The position numbers and the translations under genes are program-made. The notes below the pieces were generated by a model. That model was not told where the DNA came from. It saw only the letters and a program-made list of their open reading frames with translations, and searched no databases. A DNA stretch of 64,000 nt from the NCBI RefSeq assembly GCF_030035675.1, contig NC_084482.1, forward strand, positions 226,281,943 to 226,345,942. Direction: 5' to 3'. The stretch is from Rhineura floridana (Eukaryota > Chordata > Lepidosauria > Squamata > Rhineuridae). Each line of letters opens with the position of its first letter. Within the stretch, counting starts at the first letter, position 1. This document shows positions 1-12,300 of this stretch, piece after piece.

Positions 1-959
1 TTGGATCGTGGAAGGGGAGTGGAGGGGTAGCTGAGGTGCCCCCTGTAGCTCTGCAGCCATTGGGCCAGTACCCAACTTGGCTGCCCTTTAGAACTGGCCC
101 TGGGTGTCACTAGCACCTCCTGGGGCTCCAACAACTTCCACGTTCTACACAACACTCTAGGAAATTCACTCTGCTACACCAAGATGCAAGGACCAAGGAA
201 AGGTGAGATATTTTGGATCTAGCTGAAGGTTACATTAAGGGTGGAGCCTTGGCTCTCAGGCAAGATATGGAAGTTCCATTCTTAACTTTGGGTCTTGCTA
301 CATTTCTTCAGGGAAGGAATATCTATACATATATTACTTTCCTTTCTCCGGCAATGATATCTTGGAAGTGATTAGGGATAGGGTCCCTCTTACGCTCTTT
401 ACACCTGAGGAATGAATGACGGAGTTAAGTTAGAAGTTGCTTGCATTTTTAGTGTAATTAAAATGCTATATTTTCCAATAAACAAATCTTTACTTTACCA
501 TTTTGTGTGCTTTCTTGGGGTTGTGGGTGGAGGTGTCTTATTACATACACAAGAGCAATGTGTGGGTTTTAATTCCAGCAAAAGTTCCTGATATACTCTT
601 GGGGTGTGGTTTTAGGCCTCTAGTGGGCATACACACTTTAGTGGGTTCAGGAGTACACCCATGACCTGTTGTTTTGACATGTCATAGAAGACACTGGATG
701 GTGGGGGGAGGCCCCAAACCTATTGTGGCTTTACAGTTATGGTGTGAATGTGACCCTGCCACTGTGGCCCAGTTCTCTCAATCGTGTGTCTGTTGCTGGA
801 TAAGGACTTTTTCTCAGCAAAGCACAAACTGGGGCTCCCCACACAACTCGCTTCTCCCCCTCCTAGACAAACCAATGGAGTTGATGGAAGCTGTACATGC
901 TCTTGTCTGGTGGCCAAATGGTTTGGTACAATTCAGAGCCTGCCACCACTGACATCACT
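1..959. other. 3' intergenic flank of gene 1, no gene seen
   Basis: No coding exon recognised. The part from about 660 is weakly similar to 42640-42830 downstream of gene 4 (shared TCTGTTGCTGG and AGCAAAGCACAAA segments), which suggests an old tandem-duplicated 3' flank. Bases 1-660 hold nothing I recognise. Confidence 0.5.
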
Positions 960-1075
960 GGTGCCTTAAAGGGATCCCTGCAAGCAGAACCTGAGTGCAA
1001 CCGCAGTGCTCTCCCCACTAGTGATTCCCAGCAGCTGGTATTCAAAGGCATCCTGACGCTGACAGAAGAGGTACA
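960..1075 (-). repeat. CR1 LINE 3' end fragment
   Basis: Reverse-complement match to the 3' end of the CR1 copy at 61750-61936 (CCTGAGTGCAACCGCAG and TGATTCCCAGCAGCTGG segments). Confidence 0.6.
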
Positions 1076-1286
1076 CTTATGGTGACCCTATGAATCTTTT
1101 TTTGGATACATTTATAGGGTTTTCATGGTAAGAGGTGTTCAGAGGTGGTTTACCATTGCCTTCCTCTAAGCCTACGGCACCCGGTATTCCCAAGTGGTCT
1201 CCCATCCAAGTACTAACCAGGCCTGACCCTGCTGAGCTTACAAGATCAGACGAGATCAGGTGTGTTCAGGGTAGTATGGTCATAGG
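1076..1286 (-). repeat. 5S rRNA-headed SINE with Sauria/BovB-type body
   Basis: Bases 1286-1171 on the minus strand match almost the whole of vertebrate 5S rRNA, including CTGATCTCGTCTGATCTTG and TTAGTACTTGGATGGGAGAC (the internal promoter region). The head is followed by the Sauria-type SINE body (GGCAATGGTAAACC) and a BovB-like tail (CATAGGGTCACCATAAG). A retroposed 5S chimera, not a working rRNA gene. Confidence 0.82.
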
Positions 1287-1322
1287 CATTGATAGCATTA
1301 TCCTCCAAGAATTTGTCTAATG

Positions 1323-1568
1323 AAGTGGTTCCCAACCTGGGGACCATGACTCACATGGGGGCCACAAAGTAATGCAGCGAGGGGCAAACACTGTCCAGTC
1401 TCATTCCCCAAGTGCAGGGAGCTTTTTATGGAAAGGGATATTTGGAGATGTTGTTTTGCCATGCACCATTTTTTCAATTTACAGAAACATTACAATTAGC
1501 ATGGCGGGCTCACAAAATTTCTTGAGTTTGTAAAGGAGCCCCATACTCATAAAGGTTGGAAACCACTG
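1323..1568. mobile_element. hAT MITE (MER5/Charlie-like ends), copy in unit 1
   Basis: 246 bp with inverted ends AGTGGTTCCCAACC and GGTTGGAAACCACTG, flanked by the 8-bp direct repeat GTCTAATG (1315-1322 and 1569-1576). The 8-bp duplication and CAGTGGTTC-type ends are hAT features. Confidence 0.88.
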
Positions 1569-1717
1569 GTCTAATGGATAGTCTTAAGTGCCTTTAGCAG
1601 CTGGATCAGACACACAAGTTCAACAGGTGTATTCAGTAAGGAGGAAGGACTTCACCTGTTGAATCTTTGCATACCATGGAGGTGTCTAAAAAGCCAGGGA
1701 TACCATGCCTTGCTCCC

Positions 1718-2361
1718 TTTGGCCCAAAATTTTCATGTTTTACAAACAATTTACACCGAAACATCAGCAACAATTAGATTTAATAATACAGAAACATCCC
1801 CCTTTAAAATTCAGTCTGGTACCAAACAAGGATGCCCTTTATCCCCATTATTATTTGATCTGATAATTGAATTTTTAGCAGACAAATTAAGAAACAATTA
1901 TAACATCAAGGGAGTGCCAGTTAAAAATCAAAGTCATTTAATAAATATGTATGCTGATGACATGGTACTTATGCTAGAAAATGCAAAAACAAGTATGAGA
2001 TATATCAAAGAGGAACTAGAACATTTCCAAAATGCATCAGGACTGATAGTCAATTACACAAAATCAGATTTGTTATGTTACAATATACCTCCCAAAGATC
2101 AAATTGACATGTCTAATCAACTTAAAATCCCATTAGTTCACAAGTCATTCCGCTGTTTAGGAGTTCAAATTTCAAACAATTTGAACAAACCTTTTCAATT
2201 AAATTATGGAAGAATCTGGAAACAAGTAACAGCAGATATTAAAAGATGGAATAAAATGAACTTCTTGCTAATGAGCCGAATATCAGTTATAAAGATGATG
2301 GTGGTGCCAAAATTTACTGATATTGCACCAATTTTTTTTTTAATATGGCAATCAACAATTG
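1718..2361 (+). mobile_element. L1 ORF2 reverse-transcriptase fragment with TSD
   Basis: Encodes GTKQGCPLSPLLFDLIIEFL and YADDM, the L1-type RT core, in one open frame. Flanked by the 16-bp direct repeat ACCATGCCTTGCTCCC (1702-1717 and 2362-2377). Unit 2 has the single-copy empty site at 15025-15040. Both the 5' end and the 3' UTR with poly(A) are absent. Confidence 0.88.
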
Positions 2362-2377
2362 ACCATGCCTTGCTCCC

Positions 2378-3033
2378 AGTTTAGGCTAGTGGACCATCTG
2401 CTCCAGCATTCTGTTCTTATATTGGCCACCCAGATGACCCAAAGGGAAGGAAGCCCACAAGAAATAGGAACAGTAAAGAAAGGCTTGTGGAGAGGCTGGA
2501 TGTGGAATTCATCTCCCAGCCAGCAGCAGTCCTGTTACTACTACCTGCTCCCTCTAAGCCCACCACAGCCTTCAGATAAATACACCCCCGAAGCAGCTAC
2601 AGCATACTGACCTCAATAGCAGAGGAAAATGGTTGACTAAACATGACCCAACATAGATTAGTTGCTGCCGGTGATTCTGCATGTCTGAAGTTGCCTTCCA
2701 CTGAATCAAGCTGTACATATACTTAGCTCAAGACTGTCTGCCCTGAGAGGACAATGGCTCTTCAGGATCTCAAGAGAGAAGGGCCTTTCCCTCAGCCATT
2801 CTGCCTTCACCAGTTCTCCCAGGGGGCCCTCTGTTGCTGAAGGAGTCCCTGAAGTGCTCTCAGTACCTGGGTCCTCATCAAAGGAATGTGAAATCTTCTT
2901 TGTGGACTCCCTCTTCAGGACACCCGATAGTGAGTGCATCAGATTGACCCTGGACTCCACACACCAACACCCCAGCATGAACCTCCGAAGGGAGAGCGCC
3001 TCACAGCTGAAATGCTACTCTCTACCCCGACTG
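2378..3033. other. Gene 1 3' flank, duplicated in unit 2
   Basis: Begins with a CR1 3'-end scrap on the minus strand (2378-2460). The rest matches 15510-16012 and 16712-16768, with a deletion of about 700 bp relative to unit 2. Probably holds the gene 1 3' UTR. No other gene seen. Confidence 0.6.
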
Positions 3034-3950
3034 CTAAAGTTCAGATGCCACCTTTGTTTTCATTGTCAGGTGCTCCTTTCTGTTCAGAGCAGGCCTCAGT
3101 AGGATAATGTAGCACTTGGGAATGAAGATGCAGCCCAGGAGCCCAGCACTGGAGGCCAAGATGGAGAAGACCTGCACAGCTACCATGTATTTTCCCTTCA
3201 TGCTCAAATAGGTGGGCACAAAGGAGACCCAAACGCTGCAGAAGACCAGCATGCTGAAAGTGATCAGCTTGGCTTCATTGAAGGCCCCAGGCAGCTTCCT
3301 GACTAGGAAAGCCACCGTGAAGCAGATGGCAGCCAGGAAGCCCATGTAGCTCAGAGCACTATAAAACATGGCATCAGACCCTTCATTGCATTGCAGGACG
3401 ATCTCTCTGGGCTGGGAGTGCATGTTGGAATCTGGGAATGGTGGAGAGATCCCTAGCCAGATGGTACAGATCACAACCTGGACACTAGAACAGGAAATGA
3501 CAATGGAGTTGGCCAGACTCTTCCCCAGCCATCTCCTCAGCCTGTTCCCTGGCTTTGTGGCCAGGAAGGCCAGCACCACAGTGATGGTTTTGGCCAAGAC
3601 AGAAGAGAGAGCAACTGAGAAGATGATGCTGAAGGCTGTTTGTCGGAGGAGGCAGGTCGCTTTCCTTGGCTGGCCAATGAAGAGGAAGGAGGACAAAAAG
3701 GAGAGCAGGAGGGAGACGAGGAGGAGGTAGGAGAGGTCCCGGTTGTTGGCTTTGACTATGGGAGTTTCTTTGTATTTACTGAACATTCCCAACACAAATC
3801 CTGCGGTTAAGCACAAGAATAGGGCAAAGGAAACAAGGATAATCCCCAAAGATTCTTCATAGGCCAGGAAGATGATAATCTTGGGGACACATTGATCTCG
3901 GTTCTTGTTTGGATGTTGGTCTTCTGGACAATTGGTGCAATGGTCTTCAT
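3034..3950 (-). CDS. V2R gene 1 exon 6 (seven-transmembrane domain)
   Basis: 917 nt including the stop. Starts [20 protein letters not shown] (end of NCD3G), then seven hydrophobic helices and [10 protein letters not shown], ending MKTKVASEL. Acceptor TTTTTCAG. The tail differs from genes 3 and 4 (MKTKGGI) because of one missing A. Confidence 0.93.
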
Positions 3951-6900
3951 CTGAAAAAGAAAACCTTATTTCAGCATCACTAGCTTCTCTGTTAGACTCA
4001 TAGATCCAACAGCATAGAGGGGGTTTGCCATTGTCTATCATGACACCAGCACCATTGGAAAGCACCTTTTCTGACAATCCACTACGTCCGAATGTGTGGG
4101 GCAGACCTGGCAGCCCAGATCTCCATCTCCCTTATCTCCTCCATAGGCAAAATTTGACAGCAGAAGGAACATGGGGAGGCCGACTTGTTAGTCTTTGAAC
4201 ATCACAATGACATCAGGTGATGCTGCACTTTAAAGTCCCGACAATCAGGCTTGCCAAGAGCCCTGTGTGGGCATGTCAGAAGCCAGCTATGCAGTGCTTC
4301 AGAAGCCTCACCCATCAGCTGACCATCGGGTCTTCTTAAGGCTCTCTTGGGCCAGACCCAGTGTCTTTTTTATGTCAGGCGATTGCCAGGTGGGCGGGGC
4401 TTGGCCAAAATGAACTGACAGGCTAAGTAGGAACACCTGGTGAAATCAATTAGTTCCGCATCCCTAGTTATGCAATTTATGGTGGAGATTCAGAAGATCC
4501 CCCGTCAAAGGCATTTTTCTTCCAGAGCTGCTCACCTGCCTGGGTGGAGATGGTCCCTTCCACACATGGATCACAAGCATAGCAGCAAACCGGCTTCCCT
4601 TCCTGAATCTCCTTGGCGTATCCAGGACGACAGCTCTCTGTGCACCTGGAACGAGGCACAGTCTGAGCAGAAAGACAAGAAGAAACATCAAGGGGGAGAA
4701 GTATTAGGGATATGAAAATGAATTCTAGAGCCTGGAAAGAACCCAATGGGTTCTACTTCATCCCTCTTTTTGTACAGAACACTTTTCATGCATAACTGCA
4801 TGGCTGGGAATCCACAGTGGCATGTTTATGAAAGAAAGAGAAGAAGGAGTATCAATTGAGGAAAAGTGTGAGGGATAATGAAATCAATCCTAGATTTTGG
4901 AAAGCATCCAATGGAGTCTATCTAATCCCTTTTATTTGTGGGGAGCTCCTCTGATGCATAACTGCAGGGCTGTGAAACCACAGTGGTGTGTTTATGAAAG
5001 TATCTGGGAACCAGCAAACCTCTTTTAACCAGGAATGAAGCTGCTGCCTCTGTGGCCTGTCACAGTGATGACCCTGGGCTGTCTGAGGGCACCCCTAGAC
5101 TGTCAGTATATAGGCTGCATTCACACTGTACATTTATTCCACTATTATTCCACTTTAAACCGTCATGACTTCCCCCAAAGAATCCTGGGAAGTGCAGTTT
5201 GTGAAGGGTGCTGAGAGTTTTTAGGAGACTCCTAATCTCCTCACAGAGCTACAATTCCCAGAGTCCCCTGGGAAGAGGGATTGACTGTTAAACCACTCAG
5301 GGAATTGTAGCTCTCTGAGGAAAATAGGAGCTTCCTGACAACTCTCAGCCCTCTGCACAAACCACACTTCCCAGGATCCTTTGGGGGAAGCCATGAGTAT
5401 TTAAAGTGGGATAATAGTGGAATAAATGTCTGGTGTGAATGGTTCACATTGCAATTTAATGTGAGGTGGGTTCTACTTGCATGCCCGTTTAATTCTCAGC
5501 GATCACATGATGTAGGAGGCAAACGGAAGGCGTGCCACTGCTTTTAGCTTTTCATCCACAGCAAATTGTTTGAATTTTAATCCAAAAGACTATCAGTATT
5601 TTACAAGAGGGATCCAAGTGCATGCTGAATATTTAGTTTTGCACAGTTAACGTGTAGTAAAGAACACTTGTGGCCCAAACAGAATAAATTTTTCTCATCA
5701 TTGTTGTTGTTTGATTTGTATACGACTCTTCATGAAAAGACAACAGGGTGCTTTACAACACAGAACATAAAAATGAATATAATGTAAATACATGACATCA
5801 GATCCATACAACAACAAAATTAACAGTTAGATAGATGCAATTCAGATAATAAGCACTATATAATAACATATAATACATAGCAGTACATCATAGCAGTACA
5901 AAATAAGCCTAATGAGAATATTTGGTAAGCGGCAATAAACTTCACAACTCAACCCCTGCGAAATGCAGAATCTCAGGACATAAGTAATTACCTCTGCTCA
6001 GGTGCAACTATAAGACATGTATATCTAACAATAACAGCCTTTTGTAAAATAAGGGAGGGGGAATGAGGAGTACCATACCTGAAGTGCAGAAACAGTGTAC
6101 ACAGGGCATATTTTCTCTGCACAAAGATAGCTCTTAATCTGACCACCACTGCCTTCCCTGACTGAAAATTACTGAATCATAGAAGTGTAACCACCCTGTA
6201 AAGAAATCTGAACTAATGCTCGATAAAAACCGGATATCATGGAAACTCTGCAGCAGCGTTGTGCAAAAAAATGAGGAGGAATACTCAGTGAACAGGTCAG
6301 CTGCTGGAAGAGCCTTCCACTGTGCTCCGAGGAAGCCGTACCAAAAGCTCGCAGACCTCCCTGCCCTTATCCCACTACAGAGTTTGGTGGGGCTATCACA
6401 GCCTGGGGAAGGGAGGACCAGAGCTTGGAAAAAGTTACTTTTTTGAACTACAACTCCCATCAGCCCAATCCAGTGGGGCTGATGGGAGTTGTAGTTCAAA
6501 AACGTAACGTTTCCAAGCTCTGGGGAGGACTCCTTTGCACCTCAACCATCTGCTCCCACCTCCCTCCCCACTGCCACTGACTGGCGGAATCATCACCCCC
6601 CAAACACACTTGTTTCCTTTTACAGATAAGAGGGTGACCCCTGCAGACTACTACAGGAGCCAAATCGGTTGAACCATGCAGCAACGGGGTGGAGTGGCCT
6701 GTAGGCAGAAAGCATTGTTTGATGCAATGGAGATGAGCATGTGATTGAGAGGGAGCATTTCTGTGTGCATTCCTTACCCTGTTAAACAGCAACGGCCACA
6801 CAACAGCTTCCGGGTGAATGGTGAATTTTACATCTGTGGATGCGTGTCCTCCTATACTCCCAACTGTCACTCTGCCCTGAGACTTATTAGGAAACTGCAC

Positions 6901-9237
6901 CCAATTGATGATATCAAAGTCAGCCGCCGGCTCCCTGTTCTCATCCAAATACAGCCCATCGACGGAGGAATTAGTAAACAGGATTCCTCGTAGAAAAGGG
7001 TGAAACTAGGAAGAGAGGAAAGAAAAACCAGCATTTCGGACCCAGGAACGACCTCTTTTTGCGGATGACTCTGCATGCGGAATTTGTGTCCTGCCAGCGG
7101 ATGAAGTGAGATGGGCCCTTTAACATGATTTTGGGTACCATCATCATCAACATCATCATTTTATTTGTATGCCGCCTTTCCCCAAGAAATGGTGCTCAAA
7201 GCGGCTTACAACGAGGTAGACAGAAACACATCTCAGAATGAACAACTGCAAGAACAGTTTAATCATCAGAAACTAATAAAACAACAGTAACATAACAGGA
7301 AATGTCACAGCAAAGAAAAACAGTTTTTCCATACTATAAATGAATCATTCCATATCTTGGCAGGCTCCTTTGCCCTTTCTGGCAGTAGCAGAAATATGAA
7401 GGGAATCTGATGGTTTCCCTTTCCTCCCTTGAGGTTACTCCTGCAGCAACATCATAAAAGGTTTCCAAAGGCAGAGGAGGGCAGGGAGGCTGGAAACACC
7501 TCCCCCCCACGCGACCTTGTCTCCCCAGCCACACCCCTTCTGTCTCCGCTCATCACTTTCCTTGAATGCTTCTGCCTGGCTGGCATTCCCTCCTTGGAAC
7601 TATCAAGCAGGCGTCATCTCTGTTATCTTTTGAGTGCCTGCTGAAGACCTTCCTCTTCCAACCAGCCTTTTCAGTTGATGAGATATGTTTTTACATGGCT
7701 TGTTGTTTGCCCCCCGGGTTCCTTTGGGAGGGAGGGGTACAACTTTAATGAATAAATAAATAATAAGCAATGTCTCCTCAAACTCTGATCATGCATCTTG
7801 CTTCCCTGGATGGAGGGTGGAGAGGGGTGTGTGAGTGCATGTAGAAACTAGCCCAGTGTACAAAGGTAAAACTCACATTTGTTGCTCCTCCTGTGATTGG
7901 CTCTGGCACGCGGCCCTGGAAAGGAGGGAATGTGGCCCTTGGGCTGAAACTGTTCTGTGTCCCTGATTTAAAGGGTCCGAATGGTCAGTTCCATGAGTAA
8001 CGAAGGGGAAGTCTTTTTCTACCTCGGTTGCTTAGGTCGGCAGGGCCAGCCTATTCTTAGGCAGCCTGAGGTGGCCACCTTAGGAAGCTGATTCTATGAA
8101 ACAGCAGCAAATTGTTAGTTGTTAACTTTATTATAGTTGTATTTTGACTCCCTGGAGAGCGAGCTGGCTTGTGGGATTTTCTGCCTCGGGTGTCAAAATA
8201 ACTTAACCAGTCTTAGGCACCATGATCTGAAGGGGGTCTGGTATCACTTGCTACACCACAAAAATCTCACCAGCTGGTCTTGAAGGCTGGACCCACATGG
8301 CACCCTCTTGCTTTTGTGAGTCATCACAATTATTGTTAAGAGGACATATAAATCTTTGCAAACAACAATGTCTGAAATCCTATGGAGCTCCTGTCAGTCA
8401 GTGCACACACTACTGGGCTGGATCGGCCAATGGACTGATTTGGTAGGAAGACACTTCCTGTGTTCCTAACAGTGTAGCTTCCTTATTTATTCTGCTTTTC
8501 CACGCTGCAGTTTATTCCTGGGAAAGCAATTGGAGGGGTGGGAGGAAGCCTTAACGTGAATGTTTCATTTTTAACGTATCATGCACATCTGGGTCATATT
8601 AATGTAAATCCTTGGGAATATGTGGTAAGTGAACAGGGCTAAAAAAATCCAGCCCCACCCCATGAATGCATATGCATCACCTGCACAAATAGTGATTTTC
8701 ACTGGTCTCTCCCCTTTCTGCTCACTTCTACAAATGCACATCTGTGCACCTCTGCATTTGTTACCTCCACAGGTGATTTTATTATTTATTTATTTATATC
8801 CCGCCCTTCCTCCCACCAGGAGCCCAGGGTGGCAAACAAAAGTACTAAAAACACTTTAAAGGTAAAGGTGTCCCCGCACTTATAGCGCGAGTCATTTCCG
8901 ACTCTTAGGGTGATGTCTTGCGACGTTTACAAGGCAGACCATATATATATGGGGTGGGATTGCCAGTTCCTTCCCCGGCCTTTCTTTACCCCCCAGCATA
9001 TTACCGACCACAGATGGATGGAAGGCTGAGTGGACCTCGACCCCTTTTACCAGAGATTCGACTTCCTCCTTCCGTTGGAATCGAACTCCAGCCGTGAGCA
9101 GAGCTTCAGCTGTGTTACTGCCACTTACCACTCTGCGCCACGGAGGGTCTTCAGAAAAAAACACTTTAAAACATCATTAAAAACAGACTATAAAATACAT
9201 TTTTAAAAATCTTTTAAAACATTTTAAAAAGCTTTCA

Positions 9238-9313
<76 letters not shown>

Positions 9314-12300
9314 CCTGCCAGGGCTGTAGCTTTTTCAGTTCCACCCTGCGCTTGGATCTATGTGAATAAGCAGCATTTAAAGCCTGCGCTACGGTGTGGA
9401 CTATGATCTTGGTGCCGTGGCTGTCATGAGACAGGATCCTTTCAAGCTCCTGTGGGGGCTGGTGCTCCAGATCCGCCTTCTCTGTGCATCTTGTCCAGCC
9501 TCTCACAGACAACACGTGCTTGAAATAGGAACAACGAAATGCTCTCTGCCAAAACTGCTCAAGAAGAGGGTCATATGTTCCTAGATAGTCACGTTTTGTC
9601 CTTTTGTTGGCCTTCATCAAGGAGAAAGAGCCATGGAGCTGCTGAAAGAAGACAGAAGGGTAATAGGTGATCGTGTTAACATCCTGCACAACTGTGGTGA
9701 TCCAGACTTTCCCCCCAGTTTTTATCCTTTCAAGCATCAATTGTACCACAACAACTGCAACAAGTTCATATTGGGAGTCCGCATAGTAAACAAACACACT
9801 GACTTCACTCCACACAACAGGGGGTTCACTCTCTAACCACAAGAATGGATGTTCTCGGAAATCTTTTTCTGAAAAAGCAAAACAAATCCCATGGCTGATC
9901 GTCAGAGGTGTCAAAGTTCTCAGGAATCTCTCTCCACTGTCATTGTCTGGAGCAAAGAGGCCGATCCACGTCCATCCAAAATGCAGGAGCAACTTGACAA
10001 TCCCCAGGCACTGAGTTTCTTCTCTTGGGGACATCCGGTAGACAAAAGGGAACTGGGGAGCATGAGGAGCAAAGCCATAACTGACCTGGTGAGGAAAGGA
10101 AGAAAGACAAGTGTCATGATGACGGGCGTGGTGCATGCGTGCGATTGTCAAGACACATCCCTAGGGCAGGGGTGGGCAAGCTGTGGCCCTCCAGGTACTG
10201 ATGGACCCCAGGAGTCAGCAGAGCCAATGGTCAGGGAGCTGGTGGGAGTTCTGGTCCAGCAACATCAGGAGACATGGAATTTCCCCATCCCTGACCTGGA
10301 CCAGCCCATCCAAGGGTTAAAGCAACAGTGCTTTACTTTCACAGCTGAATGGCAACTATTCACTTGTTTGAAAGAGAGGAAAGGGACGCATTTGGAGACT
10401 CTGCTCTCTTGAGTCAAACCATCTTCCTATCTAGCTCAGTGCGGTCTACACTGACTGGCAGTGGCTCTCCAGGTTTTTGGAAACGGGACATTTGCAGTCT
10501 ACCTGGGTGGTAAACTGGGACCTTCTTCATGCAAAGCAGATGTTCCACCACTGAGCTATGGCCCTTATTTTGGTTAGCCCTGTGTTTGCGATGGAGAGAA
10601 GATGTAATTTTGGCACCCTTGGTTGTGGTGGAAAGTTGGAAATGGTGCAGCTGATTCTCTCCCCCAACCCCATCCATACCTGAGGGATTTTGTAGATGCC
10701 TGACATGGTTGAAATCTGTCTAGAGATGTCAGAATTGGCCCCTTCAAGAACAGCCAGCAGGTTACTCCGTCTCCCACAGCTGTAGTTGGGAATATTGCTG
10801 TTGCCACCAGCCAGCAGGTCTATCATGGCATCAGAAGTAATTCTCCCATCCAAACTATTCTCATAGAAGTTGTAGCCTAGGGTGACATTGGGTAGGTGTC
10901 TCAGGTTCTGGTTGACTTCATGAATGGTGGTCAAGAAGGACCAGATGTGCCAGTACCTCATAGGTGACCTGCTGCATTAAGTGAATAAATAATGGTTGGG
11001 AGGAGTTACAAAAGAATCTCTCCAAACTGTGTAAATGGGCAGTAAAATGTTGGAAGCTGGCGAAAATGTAGTCGTGTAAGACACAGAGGGAGGTAGCAAT
11101 AATATACAGCAAATGCAATTCTATGTAAGCAAATGTAAAGTGATGCATGTTTGGGCATTTGGGCAAAAATGTCCTAATTTCACACATATGTAATGGGGGG
11201 TTGAACCAGAGCTTGGAAAAGTTACTTTTTTGAACTACAACTCCCATCAGTCCAATCCGGTGGCCATGCTGGCTGGGGATGATGGGAGTTGTAGTTCAAA
11301 AAAGTAACTTTTCCAAGCTCTGGGTTGAACGCATGGAGACTGACCAGGAATGAGACTTTGGGGTTCATAGCAGATAGCTCCATGAAGATGTCAACCCAGG
11401 GCACGGTAGCTGTGAAAAAGGCAAATTCCATCATTCAGAAACCAATCGAAAATAAATCTGTGACCACACTTGGAGTACTGTGTACAGTTCTGAGCACCAA
11501 ACCTCAAAAGAGGATGTTGTATAAAGCTTTTCAGCTTAGAAAAGAAGCCAGTAAGGGAGTGTCAGAGAAATGAAACATTGGTTCAGGCTTTTGTGAGCTC
11601 TACAAAATGGTTAGGCCTCAACATTGTTAGGCACAGTGTAGAAACTGCTGTTAAAGGAAATAAGGCAAAAGTTAATGGTTAAAATGTACCAAAGTGCTTG
11701 TTTGCATTGCCACATATTGGGAAGGGAGTAATTTGGATGTGAAAGGAAGCAAAAAGTTATCTCGACATGCATATTTCGTAGAAATGTAGTTACTTGTTTA
11801 TGCCAAGTTATGGGACGGAGTGACATATTCTTATCTATCATCATGTGAGAATTGTGTAATCATGTAGGTTTGAAAAAGTATATAAGTTGTAGTGTGCAGA
11901 GTGTCGGGGGTCTTGCCCTGAGATCTGATCTCTGGGCAAGCTCCCAAGCAATTGCTTGAAATAAAGCTATCTAATCAAAGCATCAATTCTGTGTCTTGAG
12001 ACTGTTGGTGGATAGGGCCTCCCAGCATTGAGCTTAGCAGGGGTAGCCCACTTGGGCTCCTGCGACAGAGGGCAGTAATACAGACGTATACAATTGTGTG
12101 GGGTGTGGAGGAAGTGGAGAAGGAGCCTCTCTCATAATACTTGAATTTGTTGGGGGCCACTGAAGATGAATGATGGAAGATTCAGGGCAGAGGAAAGGAT
12201 TTGTTTCCATGGGATGCAGTTTTGGCAGCCAACAAGGATGACTTTAAAACAAAATTGGGAAGGAGAAGACTGCCAGTGACTTCTAGCCAAGATGGCCGTG

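Noticed and set aside
1171-1286. 5S rRNA gene
   Set aside because: The head is joined to a SINE body and carries many differences from functional 5S; treated as a retroposon head.
3368-3730. Long plus-strand open frame antisense to exon 6, repeated at 17103, 22214 and 48691
   Set aside because: It is the complement of the conserved 7TM exon in every unit and has no family resemblance of its own; a shadow frame.
8861-9156. tRNA gene on the minus strand
   Set aside because: Box A and box B are present, but the acceptor pairing and the rest of the tRNA are lost, and the 14-bp target repeats prove a SINE.
9177-9312. Phenylalanine/serine/leucine repeat at the end of the gene 1 exon 3 frame
   Set aside because: It is read-through of the (CTTT)n intron tract past the splice donor, not protein.
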